From the NCBI GenBank assembly GCA_016213785.1, contig JACQZQ010000129.1, positions 1 to 64,000 on the forward strand: 64,000 bases of DNA. The letters run 5' to 3'. This DNA is from Acidobacteriota bacterium (GTDB lineage: Bacteria; Acidobacteriota; Blastocatellia; Chloracidobacteriales; JADJPF01). Of this stretch, positions 37,103 through 45,791 are shown piece after piece (the stretch's first letter is position 1; each line of letters opens with the position of its first letter). The translations under genes and the position numbers were made by a program. Below the pieces are notes generated by a model that saw nothing but the letters and a program-made list of their open reading frames with translations, ran no database searches and was not told the origin of the DNA.

Positions 37103-37441
37103 AGTTTTATTAGCATTTCCTAAATTATTTTTTGATAAAGTTTTTAGTGGGAAAGATTTTATAGCTCTAGGAAAAAAAAGTTAACCTTACAATCCGATTT
37201 AATACATTCTTAAAAAAGCACAATCGTTAATTTGCCTATTAATTCTAGCTTCTGCCTGTTTAAGAAAAGAAACTTAAAAGCTATTCTAAGCCTAAGAGGA
37301 TAAGAATCTAGTTTGTTTATACGCAAACTAGATTCTTATCCTCATTGCTGCATAATAAAAAAAGCTGTTATCATTACTGTTTTTATAAGTTTACTCATTC
37401 TAACTACTTAGGTAAATTTTTATATCTAAAACAGGAATTTT
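37103..37441. promoter_or_regulatory. Divergent glmU/guaB intergenic region
   Basis: This 339-bp gap holds the promoters of two divergent genes. Apart from the long inverted repeat at 37296-37343 listed separately, I see no RNA gene or open frame. An AT-rich stretch runs from 37103 to about 37200. Confidence 0.5.
37296..37343 (+). repeat. Perfect 20-bp inverted repeat in the guaB upstream region
   Basis: The arms at 37296-37315 and 37324-37343 are exact reverse complements (first arm GAGGATAAGAATCTAGTTTG) with an 8-nt loop. The repeat lies about 100 bp before guaB, between divergent genes, and has no uridine tail, so it is not an ordinary terminator. It could be a leader hairpin of guaB, a protein-binding site or a small mobile intergenic repeat. 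Confidence 0.9.
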
Positions 37442-38905
37442 ATGGAAAAAGAAATATTTGATGCATTAACTTTTGATGACATATTGCTTAAACCTGCCTA
37501 TAGCGAAGTTTTACCAGCAGAAACAGACACTACAACTAAATTTACTCGTAATATCACACTTCATATTCCTATTGTTAGCTCGGCAATGGATACTGTAACA
37601 GAAGGGTCTTTAGCAATTGCTCTAGCCCAACAAGGAGGAATAGGCGTAGTTCATCGTAATCTTTCAATAGAGGCTCAAAGAGATGAAGTCGATAAAGTAA
37701 AGCGTTCTGAAAGTGGAATGATAGTTGACCCTGTTACTATGTTTCCTGAACAAAAAATTTCTGAAGCATTAAAAGTAATGGCACGATATAGAATTTCAGG
37801 CGTTCCCGTTGTGAATGAAGAGAAAAAACTTGTTGGTATACTTACTAACCGCGATCTTCGCTTTGAAAATAGGCATGATTTGCCAATCTCAGAAGTTATG
37901 AGAAAAGAAAACCTTATAACTGTAAGCGTTGGAACAACTTTACAAGAAGCTCGTGGTATCTTGCAAAAACACCGAGTAGAAAAATTATTAGTAGTTGATG
38001 ATGAATATCACTTAAAGGGTTTGATTACTGTAAAGGATATACAAAAAGCTATTAAATATCCTTTAGCAACCAAAGATAGCTTAGGACGACTTAGAGTTGC
38101 TGCCGCAGTTGGAGCAACTGGTGATTTTTTTGAGCGGGCACAAGAATTAATTGCGGCTCGTGTTGATGCAATTGTTGTAGATACAGCACATGGACATTCT
38201 AAACGTGTACTTGAAGCTGTACATAAAATTAAACAAAGCTATCCAACAATTGATTTAGTAGCTGGTAATATTGCTACATTTGAAGCAACTAAAGACTTAA
38301 TAGCAGCAGGAGTTGATGCAATTAAAGTAGGAATTGGGCCAGGAAGTATTTGTACTACTAGAGTAGTTACTGGTTGCGGCGTTCCACAAATTAGCGCAGT
38401 TATGGAATGTGCTAAAGCAACACGTCTTTCAGGAGTTCCAATAATTGCAGATGGTGGAATTAAGTTCTCTGGCGATATAACAAAAGCTATTGCCGCAGGT
38501 GCAGATACAGCAATGATAGGCTCTCTCTTTGCTGGTACAGATGAAAGTCCTGGAGAAATAATTTTACTTCAAGGCCGTAGCTTTAAGTCTTATCGTGGAA
38601 TGGGTTCACTTGGGGCAATGAAGGAAGGAAGCCGTGACCGCTATGCCCAAGAAAATGAAATAGAAGCTAAACTTGTCCCTGAAGGTATTGAAGGCCGTGT
38701 TCCTTATAAAGGCTCAATTGCTGCAATGGTTACACAACTTGTAGGGGGGTTAAGAGCAGGTATGGGTTATTGTGGTTGTGCCACCATTAAAGAACTACAA
38801 GAAAATTCTAAGTTTATTAGAATTACAAGTGCAGGATTAAAAGAAAGCCATGTTCATGATGTGATAATTACTAAAGAAGCGCCTAATTACCGTTTAGATC
38901 AATAA
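37442..38905 (+). CDS. guaB: IMP dehydrogenase
   Basis: The 487-aa protein contains [40 protein letters not shown], a pair of CBS domains at about residues 95-205, and the active-site loop [18 protein letters not shown] with catalytic Cys at about 305. [16 protein letters not shown] and the flap Arg-Tyr (RDRYAQ) follow. It oxidises IMP to XMP, the committed step of GMP synthesis; CBS domains bind adenine or guanine nucleotides for control. AGGA is 6 nt upstream. It is monocistronic. Confidence 0.96.
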   Translation: MEKEIFDALTFDDILLKPAYSEVLPAETDTTTKFTRNITLHIPIVSSAMDTVTEGSLAIALAQQGGIGVVHRNLSIEAQRDEVDKVKRSESGMIVDPVTMFPEQKISEALKVMARYRISGVPVVNEEKKLVGILTNRDLRFENRHDLPISEVMRKENLITVSVGTTLQEARGILQKHRVEKLLVVDDEYHLKGLITVKDIQKAIKYPLATKDSLGRLRVAAAVGATGDFFERAQELIAARVDAIVVDTAHGHSKRVLEAVHKIKQSYPTIDLVAGNIATFEATKDLIAAGVDAIKVGIGPGSICTTRVVTGCGVPQISAVMECAKATRLSGVPIIADGGIKFSGDITKAIAAGADTAMIGSLFAGTDESPGEIILLQGRSFKSYRGMGSLGAMKEGSRDRYAQENEIEAKLVPEGIEGRVPYKGSIAAMVTQLVGGLRAGMGYCGCATIKELQENSKFIRITSAGLKESHVHDVIITKEAPNYRLDQ

Positions 38906-38926
38906 CTTAATCTAAAAAATACAAAA

Positions 38927-38956
38927 AGAGGGTAGCAGTTTTACCTACTACTCTCT
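38927..38956 (+). terminator. Possible guaB terminator
   Basis: AGAGGGTAG and CTACTCTCT form a 9-bp stem with one G-U pair and a 12-nt loop, 22 bp after the guaB stop. No uridine run follows, so strength is doubtful. Confidence 0.4.
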
Positions 38957-39101
38957 CTACAGACACAAGCTCATTTTAATCGAGCCTAAACTACTCCTTA
39001 AAATAGCAAAAATATTGCTTTGCTTCTAGTCTTTATAAAAAAAAGATATTTCTAACGAGTTTCACCTTAAAGTGATAGCCTTACTTCTATAAGTTAAATA
39101 A

Positions 39102-39536
39102 TTATATATACTTACTTAATTTACGGTTTGTAGCATTTAAGGTGGCTCTAGCTACATTAAATTTTGCTTCTTCTTCAATATGCAAAGCTTCTATTTGAGC
39201 CATTGATGAGCCTGAAACAAAATTTTCTTCTTCTTTTTCAATAGTTTCTATCACAACTAAAAAAACTACTTGGTTAATATTTGCTAATACTAAAGTCTTA
39301 AAATCAACTAACTTTATTAAAATACTTTGGCTTTGGCCTAGGCTATGTAAAAGCCCATTAAGAGCTTGTATTGTTACATGTGCTACAGAGCGTAAGAGGT
39401 GATGTTGTTGGCTAGAAGAAATTACCTTACTAATTTGGGTAAGATTTTTATAACCTATTATTACTTCTATTTCTACTTCATCTTCTCCATACTTTTTTAC
39501 CCAAATGCTATTAAGCACTACACGATTTTCCTTCAT
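39102..39536 (-). CDS. Small protein of unknown function, paralogue of 42383-42820
   Basis: The start is set at ATG 39536 with AAGGT 8 nt upstream; a TTG two codons earlier is too close to the ribosome site. The 144-aa protein has alternating strands and helices (VVLNSIWVKKYGEDEVEIEV, then HHLLRSVAHVTIQALNGLL, then LVLANINQVVFLVVIETI). It ends with NVARATLNATNRKLSKYI. The same end, GVARATLDSTNRIVDYL, closes the gene at 42383, and the internal strand-helix order matches, so they are diverged paralogues. No known family or catalytic residue recognised. Confidence 0.65.
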   Translation of the reverse strand: MKENRVVLNSIWVKKYGEDEVEIEVIIGYKNLTQISKVISSSQQHHLLRSVAHVTIQALNGLLHSLGQSQSILIKLVDFKTLVLANINQVVFLVVIETIEKEEENFVSGSSMAQIEALHIEEEAKFNVARATLNATNRKLSKYI

Positions 39537-39542
39537 TGGCAA

Positions 39543-39864
39543 TGACCTTCTTTTAAGAAATTATCCCTGCTATTTTCACTTAGTCGCTAACTCAAAATAT
39601 ATCAATAAGAGAAGCATTATTACAAATAAATATATTATTTAGTTCGGTTATAAAAAAATGGCTCTAAATGAGTAGCGAGATTTTAACTAAGAAATTAAAT
39701 GAAAAAAATATTTTTCCATTTAAAATTAATTAAATATTAACAAAATATTATAAAGGTAGGAATAAGCTAGTTCTAGCCTTATGTTTACTTAATAGCGTGA
39801 TTTTGCAACTAAATAAAGATTAAGTATAAAAAATTATAACTAAAAATCAAAAACTAAATTTTAT
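39543..39864. other. AT-rich intergenic region
   Basis: This gap of about 320 bp between two minus-strand genes has no credible frame or RNA gene. An imperfect hairpin (ATAAGGCTAG with CTAGCTTAT on the minus strand, near 39761-39781) could end the lptFG transcript. A near-palindromic A/T run lies near 39697-39722. Confidence 0.45.
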
Positions 39865-42255
39865 TTAGGTCTTAGTTGTAAAGAGCATATAGATTCCGCT
39901 AGTTGCAAACAGTAGGTTTGGCCCCCAGGCAGAAAGCATTGGAGGAAGCAGTTCATAACGACCTAGTTGATTAAAGAGTTCAAGTGACCCCCAAAAAGCT
40001 ATTGCAATAAAAATACTTACCCCTACACCTGCAAGTGCTCCTCGTTTACCAATAGCAAAGGCAAAAGGAATACCCATTAATGCCATAACTAAACAAGTAA
40101 AAGGGTTAGCAATTTTTGTATGTAGTGCAATTTGTAGGCTTAAGATATCAACTCCACTTTCCCCAAGATCTTTAATTTGTGCAAGAAGTTGTTCAATACT
40201 CATTTTACTTGATTCTGGAGTTTGCTGCTTAAAATATTCAGGTGTTTCACCTAACTTAAGCTTCATATCTCTAATACGTTCAATAGATTTTACTGAACCC
40301 TCTTCATAAGTACGAATAAAACCACCATTTAAGACCCATTCTTGTGTATTAGTATCCCAAGAGGCTTCTTTAGAAGATATACGACGAAGCAGACTCCCGC
40401 TCTCTGTATCAAGCTCATAAATTGAAAGACCAGCAAATTTATTAAGCTTAGTATCAAAATATTGGAAATTAATTAAACGGTTGTCTTTTGCTAAAAACCA
40501 TTTGCGACGATTTTGATAAAAGGTTTGTGCTTGTAATTGTCCACCTTTAATTACATAACGTAAGTATTCTTGACGACGGTTAGCAAAAGGCAATACATAT
40601 TCTTGGGAAACAAATAAAAAGCCTCCAGCAATTAATGAGTATAAAAGCACTGGCAAGGCTAAACGATAAAGGCTCTGTCCGCTAGCGTTAAGTGCAACTA
40701 ATTGGCTAGATTTACCAAATAACCCAAAAGTTACTAGCACTGCAACTAGTACAGAAAAAGGTGCCGCATAATGAAAAATTTGCGGGGTTAAAAATAATAA
40801 ATAATTGGCTACAGTAATAAACCCTATTTTGTTTTCAACAATATTATTAGTTAATTCAAAAAGTGTAAATACTAGAAAAACACTGGTTAAGCCTAAAAGC
40901 ACTACCAGAAAATGTCTAAGCATATCACTTAAAATCATTCTATCAATAATACGAGGAAAGCCAAAAGTAACTTTATTAGAATTTGTTTTTCTACCCTCTG
41001 TTTGAAAAAGCTTTTCTACCCTTTTTAAGACTGGATAAAAACTCTCAACAATACCTATAACTCTATCTCTTACCCATTGGTAACGAGCAAGCATTAATAA
41101 ACCAAAAATAGAGAGCGAAATATTAGCTATCCATACACCAATAAAAGCAGGAACAACCCCTTGTCTAGCAATATCTTCACCTAAAATAAAAAGTAAATAG
41201 TAAGATAGTGTTACCCCAATACCAATTATTAAGCCTGAAGAACGCCCCCCTCTAGAAACTACCATCCCTAAAGCAACACCTGTAAGAGCAAAAACTAAAC
41301 ATGCCATTGGTAAAGCAAAACGCTTATGTTTTTCCACACTTAATAATAATTGCTGCTTTCTATCTGTTGGGATGGAAGAGCGGAAAAGCTCTGGTAGGGT
41401 TTGTGCCTCTGGCCCTTCGCTCAATACATTTATCTCACTTCTAGCTTTTGTTTCGGCTTGGGTATTAATTCCAGCTTGATTATCAGATGCAGTGGTTTTA
41501 TTTGATGATAGATTTAATCTTAAAGAAGTATTAGTAAAAGAGTAAGTAGCGGCTTTTTCTTGGTCTTTGCGTTTAAGTTGATAGCCTTCATAAATATAGC
41601 CATTATAGAGTTGTAGTTCTGAAAGCTCTAAACTCTCGCCTATTTGAAGTGCGCCTTCACGAGCAATTAAAATTTTAGGTTCAGTGTCAGCACCTTCTTG
41701 AATAGCAACAAAAACCTGTTTCCATTTAGCTTGTTCTCTATCAATATCGCGAATAAAAATAAGTTTTCCTGGAATACTTTCTTCAAAAACCCCTGGTTTA
41801 ACTTGATCTGTTAGCCCTTTAAGCAAAAGTTGAGAATGTGTTTTCTTAAGTACATTAAGGGATTTCATTGCATGAGGAAGTAGATAAGCAGTGTTATAAG
41901 CAGTAAAACCACTAACAAATATGGCTAAAAGCAGTACAGGTAGTAGTAAGCGCCAGCGCCCTAAACCTCCTGCGCGTAGAACAACTAGTTCGCTATCACT
42001 AGCCATCCGCCCAAGACCCATTAAAATACCTAATAATAAAGAGATGGGTAGAGTAAAAACTAGAATACTTGGAAGAAGTGAAATGACTAAGGCAAGTAAA
42101 GGACGACTACTTAGCCCACGTCTAGAAAAGATTACAAATAGCTCAGAAAAGCGATTAGCCTCATGAACAAAGATTATTGCTGTAAGCAATAATAAACTAA
42201 GGAAGAAATAAGGTAATATTTCTTTAATTATGTAACGATCAATAATGCGGAACAT
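39865..42255 (-). CDS. Fused LptF-LptG lipopolysaccharide export permease
   Basis: The start is ATG 42255 (MFRIIDRYIIKEILPYFFLS), with AGG upstream. The 796-aa protein contains two complete YjgP/YjgQ-type permease units in one chain. The first runs about residues 1-400: DRYIIKEILPYFF, three helices, a periplasmic beta-jellyroll with AREGALQIGESL, then three helices. The second begins at about 435 with FPRIIDRMILSDMLRHFLVV and repeats that order. In most bacteria LptF and LptG are separate proteins that, with LptB2C, lift LPS from the inner membrane. The fusion fixes a 1:1 ratio. Paralogous small genes flank it. Confidence 0.9.
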   Translation of the reverse strand: MFRIIDRYIIKEILPYFFLSLLLLTAIIFVHEANRFSELFVIFSRRGLSSRPLLALVISLLPSILVFTLPISLLLGILMGLGRMASDSELVVLRAGGLGRWRLLLPVLLLAIFVSGFTAYNTAYLLPHAMKSLNVLKKTHSQLLLKGLTDQVKPGVFEESIPGKLIFIRDIDREQAKWKQVFVAIQEGADTEPKILIAREGALQIGESLELSELQLYNGYIYEGYQLKRKDQEKAATYSFTNTSLRLNLSSNKTTASDNQAGINTQAETKARSEINVLSEGPEAQTLPELFRSSIPTDRKQQLLLSVEKHKRFALPMACLVFALTGVALGMVVSRGGRSSGLIIGIGVTLSYYLLFILGEDIARQGVVPAFIGVWIANISLSIFGLLMLARYQWVRDRVIGIVESFYPVLKRVEKLFQTEGRKTNSNKVTFGFPRIIDRMILSDMLRHFLVVLLGLTSVFLVFTLFELTNNIVENKIGFITVANYLLFLTPQIFHYAAPFSVLVAVLVTFGLFGKSSQLVALNASGQSLYRLALPVLLYSLIAGGFLFVSQEYVLPFANRRQEYLRYVIKGGQLQAQTFYQNRRKWFLAKDNRLINFQYFDTKLNKFAGLSIYELDTESGSLLRRISSKEASWDTNTQEWVLNGGFIRTYEEGSVKSIERIRDMKLKLGETPEYFKQQTPESSKMSIEQLLAQIKDLGESGVDILSLQIALHTKIANPFTCLVMALMGIPFAFAIGKRGALAGVGVSIFIAIAFWGSLELFNQLGRYELLPPMLSAWGPNLLFATSGIYMLFTTKT

Positions 42256-42382
42256 AGCCAACCTAACCCCAAAAGTGCTGTAGAGTTTAACACAGTGTTT
42301 AAGACTGAACTATTTATTTGAACAGTTATTTTGGAAAAAAGTTTGGTATGTTTAAAATTTAAAGAAAATAATAAACAAATTC

Positions 42383-42820
42383 TTAGGTTTTTGTTTTAGC
42401 TCTAGGACTTTGTCTAGAAAGCAGATAATCAACAATCCGATTAGTAGAATCTAGTGTTGCCCGAGCAACGCCATAATATAGGTCTTTATCGGTACATACA
42501 CAACAACCAGTTAATTCTAACTTACGTAAATCAACATACATATCTACTATTACTACTAATAAATTATCGCTAAGAAAAGCAGGATTCATTTTCAAGGCTT
42601 TACGCAGATAAACGTCTACAGGGATAGGAAGAGCCTCTTTAAGTGCCTCAACAGTTGCTTTAGCAAGAGAGTCTATTTGTGCTTGCTCGTTATCATCAGT
42701 AAATTGTGTTATACCAAGATAGTTTTTTTCTTGAAAGCGAAGTTTTACAGCGGCTTCATATCCACCTTCTTCGCGTTCAATAATTTCTGCATCTAAAAGC
42801 TTTAATCTGCGTACAGCCAT
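42383..42820 (-). CDS. Small protein of unknown function, paralogue of 39102-39536
   Basis: The 145-aa protein starts MAVRRLKLLDAEIIEREEGG, continues YEAAVKLRFQEKNYLGITQF and a helix DSLAKATVEALKEALPI, and ends GVARATLDSTNRIVDYLLS. It contains a Cys pair (TGCCVCTDKDLYYG). No signal peptide. It is 127 bp upstream of lptFG on the same strand and shares its fold pattern and C-terminal motif with the gene on the other side of lptFG. The ATLDxTNR ending is distinctive, but I cannot name the family. Confidence 0.68.
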   Translation of the reverse strand: MAVRRLKLLDAEIIEREEGGYEAAVKLRFQEKNYLGITQFTDDNEQAQIDSLAKATVEALKEALPIPVDVYLRKALKMNPAFLSDNLLVVIVDMYVDLRKLELTGCCVCTDKDLYYGVARATLDSTNRIVDYLLSRQSPRAKTKT

Positions 42821-42868
42821 AATAATGTCTTCCCTGTATAAAATTTATTTTTAATATTTTTAGGCTGT

Positions 42869-44062
42869 TTATTTTTCTAGTAATACAGCTTGAACTTGTT
42901 CTAATACCCAATCAATTTGCTCGCGAGTGATGACTAAAGGAGGAGCAAAGCGAATTACTTGCTCGTGAGTTTCTTTTGCAAGAATTCCTCGTTTGCTTAA
43001 AGCTTCACAAAATGGACGTGCTGGGCCAGATTCTTTATTAATCTCTAAACCAATAAGTAAACCCTTTCCTCTAACTTCTTTAACATGTGGACTATCAATA
43101 TTTCGTAATTTAGTTAAAAAATATTCTCCTAGCTCGTTAGCATGTTCTGGTAAATGTTCATTAACAAGCACTTCTAAAGCAGCTTTACCACAAGCACAAG
43201 CTAGGGGGTTGCCTCCAAAAGTACTTCCATGATCGCCTGGACGAAAGAGATCCATAATTTCTTTACTTGCTAAAATCCCTGAAACAGGGTAAAGACCTCC
43301 GCCTAAAGCCTTTCCAACAACTAAAATATCAGGTTTTACACCTTCATGTTCACAAGCAAACATTTTTCCCGTACGGCCTAAACCTGTTTGGATTTCATCG
43401 GCAATAAGTAAAACTCTGTTTTCGCTACAAATACGCCTAGCTTCGCTAAGAAAACCTGTTTGTGGGAGTAATATCCCTCCCTCGCCTTGAATTGGTTCAA
43501 AAAGAAAAGCTACAGTATTTTCATTAATTTGAGCAGCTAATGCATCAGCATCACCATATTTAATTGTAACAAAGCCTGGTGTAAAGGGGCCAAAATCCTC
43601 TTTATATTGTTCTTCAGAAGAAAACCCGACTATTGTAGTAGTCCTACCATGAAAATTATTTTCACAAACAATGATTTCTGCTTTTTCCTTAGCAACACCT
43701 TTTACACGATAGCCCCATTTTCTAGCTGCTTTAATCGCAGTTTCAACGGCTTCTGCACCGCTATTCATTAATAAAGCTTTGTCCATTTGTGAAACTTCAC
43801 AAAGAAGTTTCATAAAACTACCCATCTGGTCATTATGAAAAGCACGAGAAGTTAGAGTAACTCTATCAAGTTGCTCTTTCATTGCTTGAACTATCTTTGG
43901 GTGGCGGTGTCCTTGATTAAGGGCTGAGTAGCTACTAAGCATATCCAAGTAGCGATTTCCTTCTATATCCCAAACCCAAACACCTTCGGCTTTTGAAATT
44001 ACAACCGGTAGTGGGTGGTAGTTATGAGCACCATATTGTTCGGCTAATTCAATGTGTAACAT
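42869..44062 (-). CDS. rocD: Ornithine aminotransferase
   Basis: The 397-aa class III PLP aminotransferase has AEQYGAHNYHPLPVVISKAE, the strong ornithine aminotransferase N-terminus. NSGAEAVETAIKAARKWGY follows, then LIADEIQTGLGRTGK, the PLP Lys in VVGKALGGGLYPVSG (about residue 254) and GSTFGGNPLACA. It converts ornithine and 2-oxoglutarate to glutamate semialdehyde and glutamate, linking arginine and proline metabolism. It lies downstream of bshA across 166 bp of duplicated repeat sequence, so it may be expressed separately. Confidence 0.92.
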   Translation of the reverse strand: MLHIELAEQYGAHNYHPLPVVISKAEGVWVWDIEGNRYLDMLSSYSALNQGHRHPKIVQAMKEQLDRVTLTSRAFHNDQMGSFMKLLCEVSQMDKALLMNSGAEAVETAIKAARKWGYRVKGVAKEKAEIIVCENNFHGRTTTIVGFSSEEQYKEDFGPFTPGFVTIKYGDADALAAQINENTVAFLFEPIQGEGGILLPQTGFLSEARRICSENRVLLIADEIQTGLGRTGKMFACEHEGVKPDILVVGKALGGGLYPVSGILASKEIMDLFRPGDHGSTFGGNPLACACGKAALEVLVNEHLPEHANELGEYFLTKLRNIDSPHVKEVRGKGLLIGLEINKESGPARPFCEALSKRGILAKETHEQVIRFAPPLVITREQIDWVLEQVQAVLLEK

Positions 44063-44121
44063 AAACGTCCTTTAATTCTAAATAAGCAAAAGACATAGCT
44101 TTGCCTTATTTATTTAGATTT

Positions 44122-44229
44122 TTTGAAACCTTTGTGATTTTAATAAGGAGTTAGAGATCTAGCCCTAACTGTTAAAACTCTTTGAAACCTTTGTGGATTT
44201 GATGGGGGTTAGAGGCATAGTTCTAACCC
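44122..44229. repeat. Two imperfect tandem copies of a hairpin-bearing intergenic repeat
   Basis: TTTGAAACCTTTGTG recurs at 44122 and 44181 with the sequence after it also similar (period 59 bp). Each copy holds an inverted repeat: AGTTAG/CTAACT (44149-44154, 44165-44170) and GGGTTAGA/TCTAACCC (44206-44213, 44222-44229). The second hairpin abuts the bshA stop and could act as its terminator. It may be a small dispersed repeat that duplicated here. Confidence 0.7.
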
Positions 44230-45368
44230 TACAAAGCTTTTTCTAAAATTTTATTGTAATAATCTAAATAGAGCGGCATGATTTTTTCTGTTGAAAAATT
44301 TTCTATTGCAATTTGCCTAGCAAACTGCCCCATTTTGCGTTGAAGGTTATCACTAGATAAAATTTTAATTGCATATTTAGCCATTCCTTCAATATCACCT
44401 ACTTCGGCTAAATAACCGCTTTCCCCATCTGCAACAACTTCTGGGAGTCCTCCAACATTGCTAGCAATAACAGGAACTTCACAAGCCATTGCTTCAAGGG
44501 CTGAAAGCCCAAATGACTCTGTTTCACTTGTTAAAAGCAAAAGATCAGCAACAGATAAATAATCAACTATACCTGGTTGTTTTCCTACAAAACAAATATT
44601 TTTACTAACACCCATTTGACGCGCTAACCATTCGCCTTGAGCCTTTTCTGGCCCATCTCCAACCATTATAAGACGCGCTTTTACTTTATTTTGAATTGCT
44701 GCAAAAATACGAATACAGTCTGTAATTCGTTTAACAGGCCGGAAATTTGAAACATGGACTACAAGTTTTTCTCCATTTGGAGCAAGTTTATTACGTAACT
44801 GTTCATTTTGACGACGGTAATAATAATTAGGGTCTATAAAGTTAGGGATTACAGAAATTTTATCACACCCTATATCAAATACTTGGCAAGTTTCTTTAAG
44901 AAGATATGAAGAAACGGCTGTAACACCATCTGATTTTAATATCCCAAACCTAGTAATTGGTAAGTATGAACGGTCAGCACCTACAAGAGTAATATCTGTA
45001 CCATGTAGAGTTGTTACAATAGGAAGGTAGCTTAAGTCATTATTAAGTTCACGTGCTAGAAAAGCGCTAATGGAATGAGGGATAGCATAATGAACATGTA
45101 ATAAGTCTAGTTTTACTTCAGTAGCAACTTCGCTCATTTTTACAGCTAAAGCAAGGTCATAGGGCGGGTATTCAAATAAGGGGTAATGCGTAGGCTCTAC
45201 TTCATGAAAAAGAATATTTTCGCCTAATTCTGTTAGTCTAGTAGGTAGAGCAGAGCAAATAAAATGGACTGTATGGCCTCGTTTAGCAAGCTCTCGACCT
45301 AGTTCTGATCCAACTATGCCACTACCGCCATAAGTTGAGTAACAAGTAATACCAATATTTAATCCCAC
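44229..45368 (-). CDS. bshA: N-acetyl-alpha-D-glucosaminyl L-malate synthase (bacillithiol)
   Basis: The 379-aa GT4 glycosyltransferase has the BshA N-terminus [58 protein letters not shown] and the GT-B donor motif [20 protein letters not shown]. It starts with GTG at 45368; GAGGAAC lies about 9 nt upstream. It joins UDP-GlcNAc to L-malate, the first step of bacillithiol. bshB and bshC are not in the window. The presence of BshA in a diderm fits Acidobacteriota and a few other phyla. The small gene before it ends 2 bp away. Confidence 0.92.
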   Translation of the reverse strand: MGLNIGITCYSTYGGSGIVGSELGRELAKRGHTVHFICSALPTRLTELGENILFHEVEPTHYPLFEYPPYDLALAVKMSEVATEVKLDLLHVHYAIPHSISAFLARELNNDLSYLPIVTTLHGTDITLVGADRSYLPITRFGILKSDGVTAVSSYLLKETCQVFDIGCDKISVIPNFIDPNYYYRRQNEQLRNKLAPNGEKLVVHVSNFRPVKRITDCIRIFAAIQNKVKARLIMVGDGPEKAQGEWLARQMGVSKNICFVGKQPGIVDYLSVADLLLLTSETESFGLSALEAMACEVPVIASNVGGLPEVVADGESGYLAEVGDIEGMAKYAIKILSSDNLQRKMGQFARQIAIENFSTEKIMPLYLDYYNKILEKAL

Positions 45369-45370
45369 TA

Positions 45371-45703
45371 TTATAGTTCCTCATCTAAGTCTAGAAAGTA
45401 GTCTGGTTCTACTAACTCAAAATATTCATCGAAAGTTTCTATCGTTCGTGGAAAATCAACATCATATTCACGGCAAGCAAATTCTAAGAAGCGCTCTTTA
45501 ACTTGGATTGTATCATCGGGTGATACATCTTGACCAAATCCCCCTTGAGTAATAGCAATTAAAAGGCGTTCTAGTTGTGGTTCATCCATCTCTATCACTA
45601 AAGGGTTTTTATTTGTTTTAAGCAAGTTAAAAAAAGACTCTCGCCAAGTAATTAGGTAATAGCTTTTTTCCATTGGTGCCATAATCTTCATTTTACATGC
45701 CAT
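45371..45703 (-). CDS. Small acidic protein of unknown function, upstream of bshA
   Basis: The product is about 110 aa, depending on start; in-frame ATGs at 45703, 45691, 45682 and 45673 all lack a clear ribosome site. The body contains [20 protein letters not shown], then [20 protein letters not shown] and an acidic tail ([15 protein letters not shown]). No signal peptide or known motif. The 2-bp spacing to bshA suggests co-expression. Divergent from the oxidoreductase at 45792. Function unknown. Confidence 0.6.
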   Translation of the reverse strand: MACKMKIMAPMEKSYYLITWRESFFNLLKTNKNPLVIEMDEPQLERLLIAITQGGFGQDVSPDDTIQVKERFLEFACREYDVDFPRTIETFDEYFELVEPDYFLDLDEEL

Positions 45704-45791
45704 AAGCAAACATAGAAAGCTATCTTAGTTGATGATAAAGAGTAACTCTATTAGAATGTTTTGCACTTAAAATATTTTTCGAGGAAATAGA

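Noticed and set aside
37296-37343. Reading the long inverted repeat as a terminator
   Set aside because: It lies between divergent genes, not after a gene end, and no uridine run follows.
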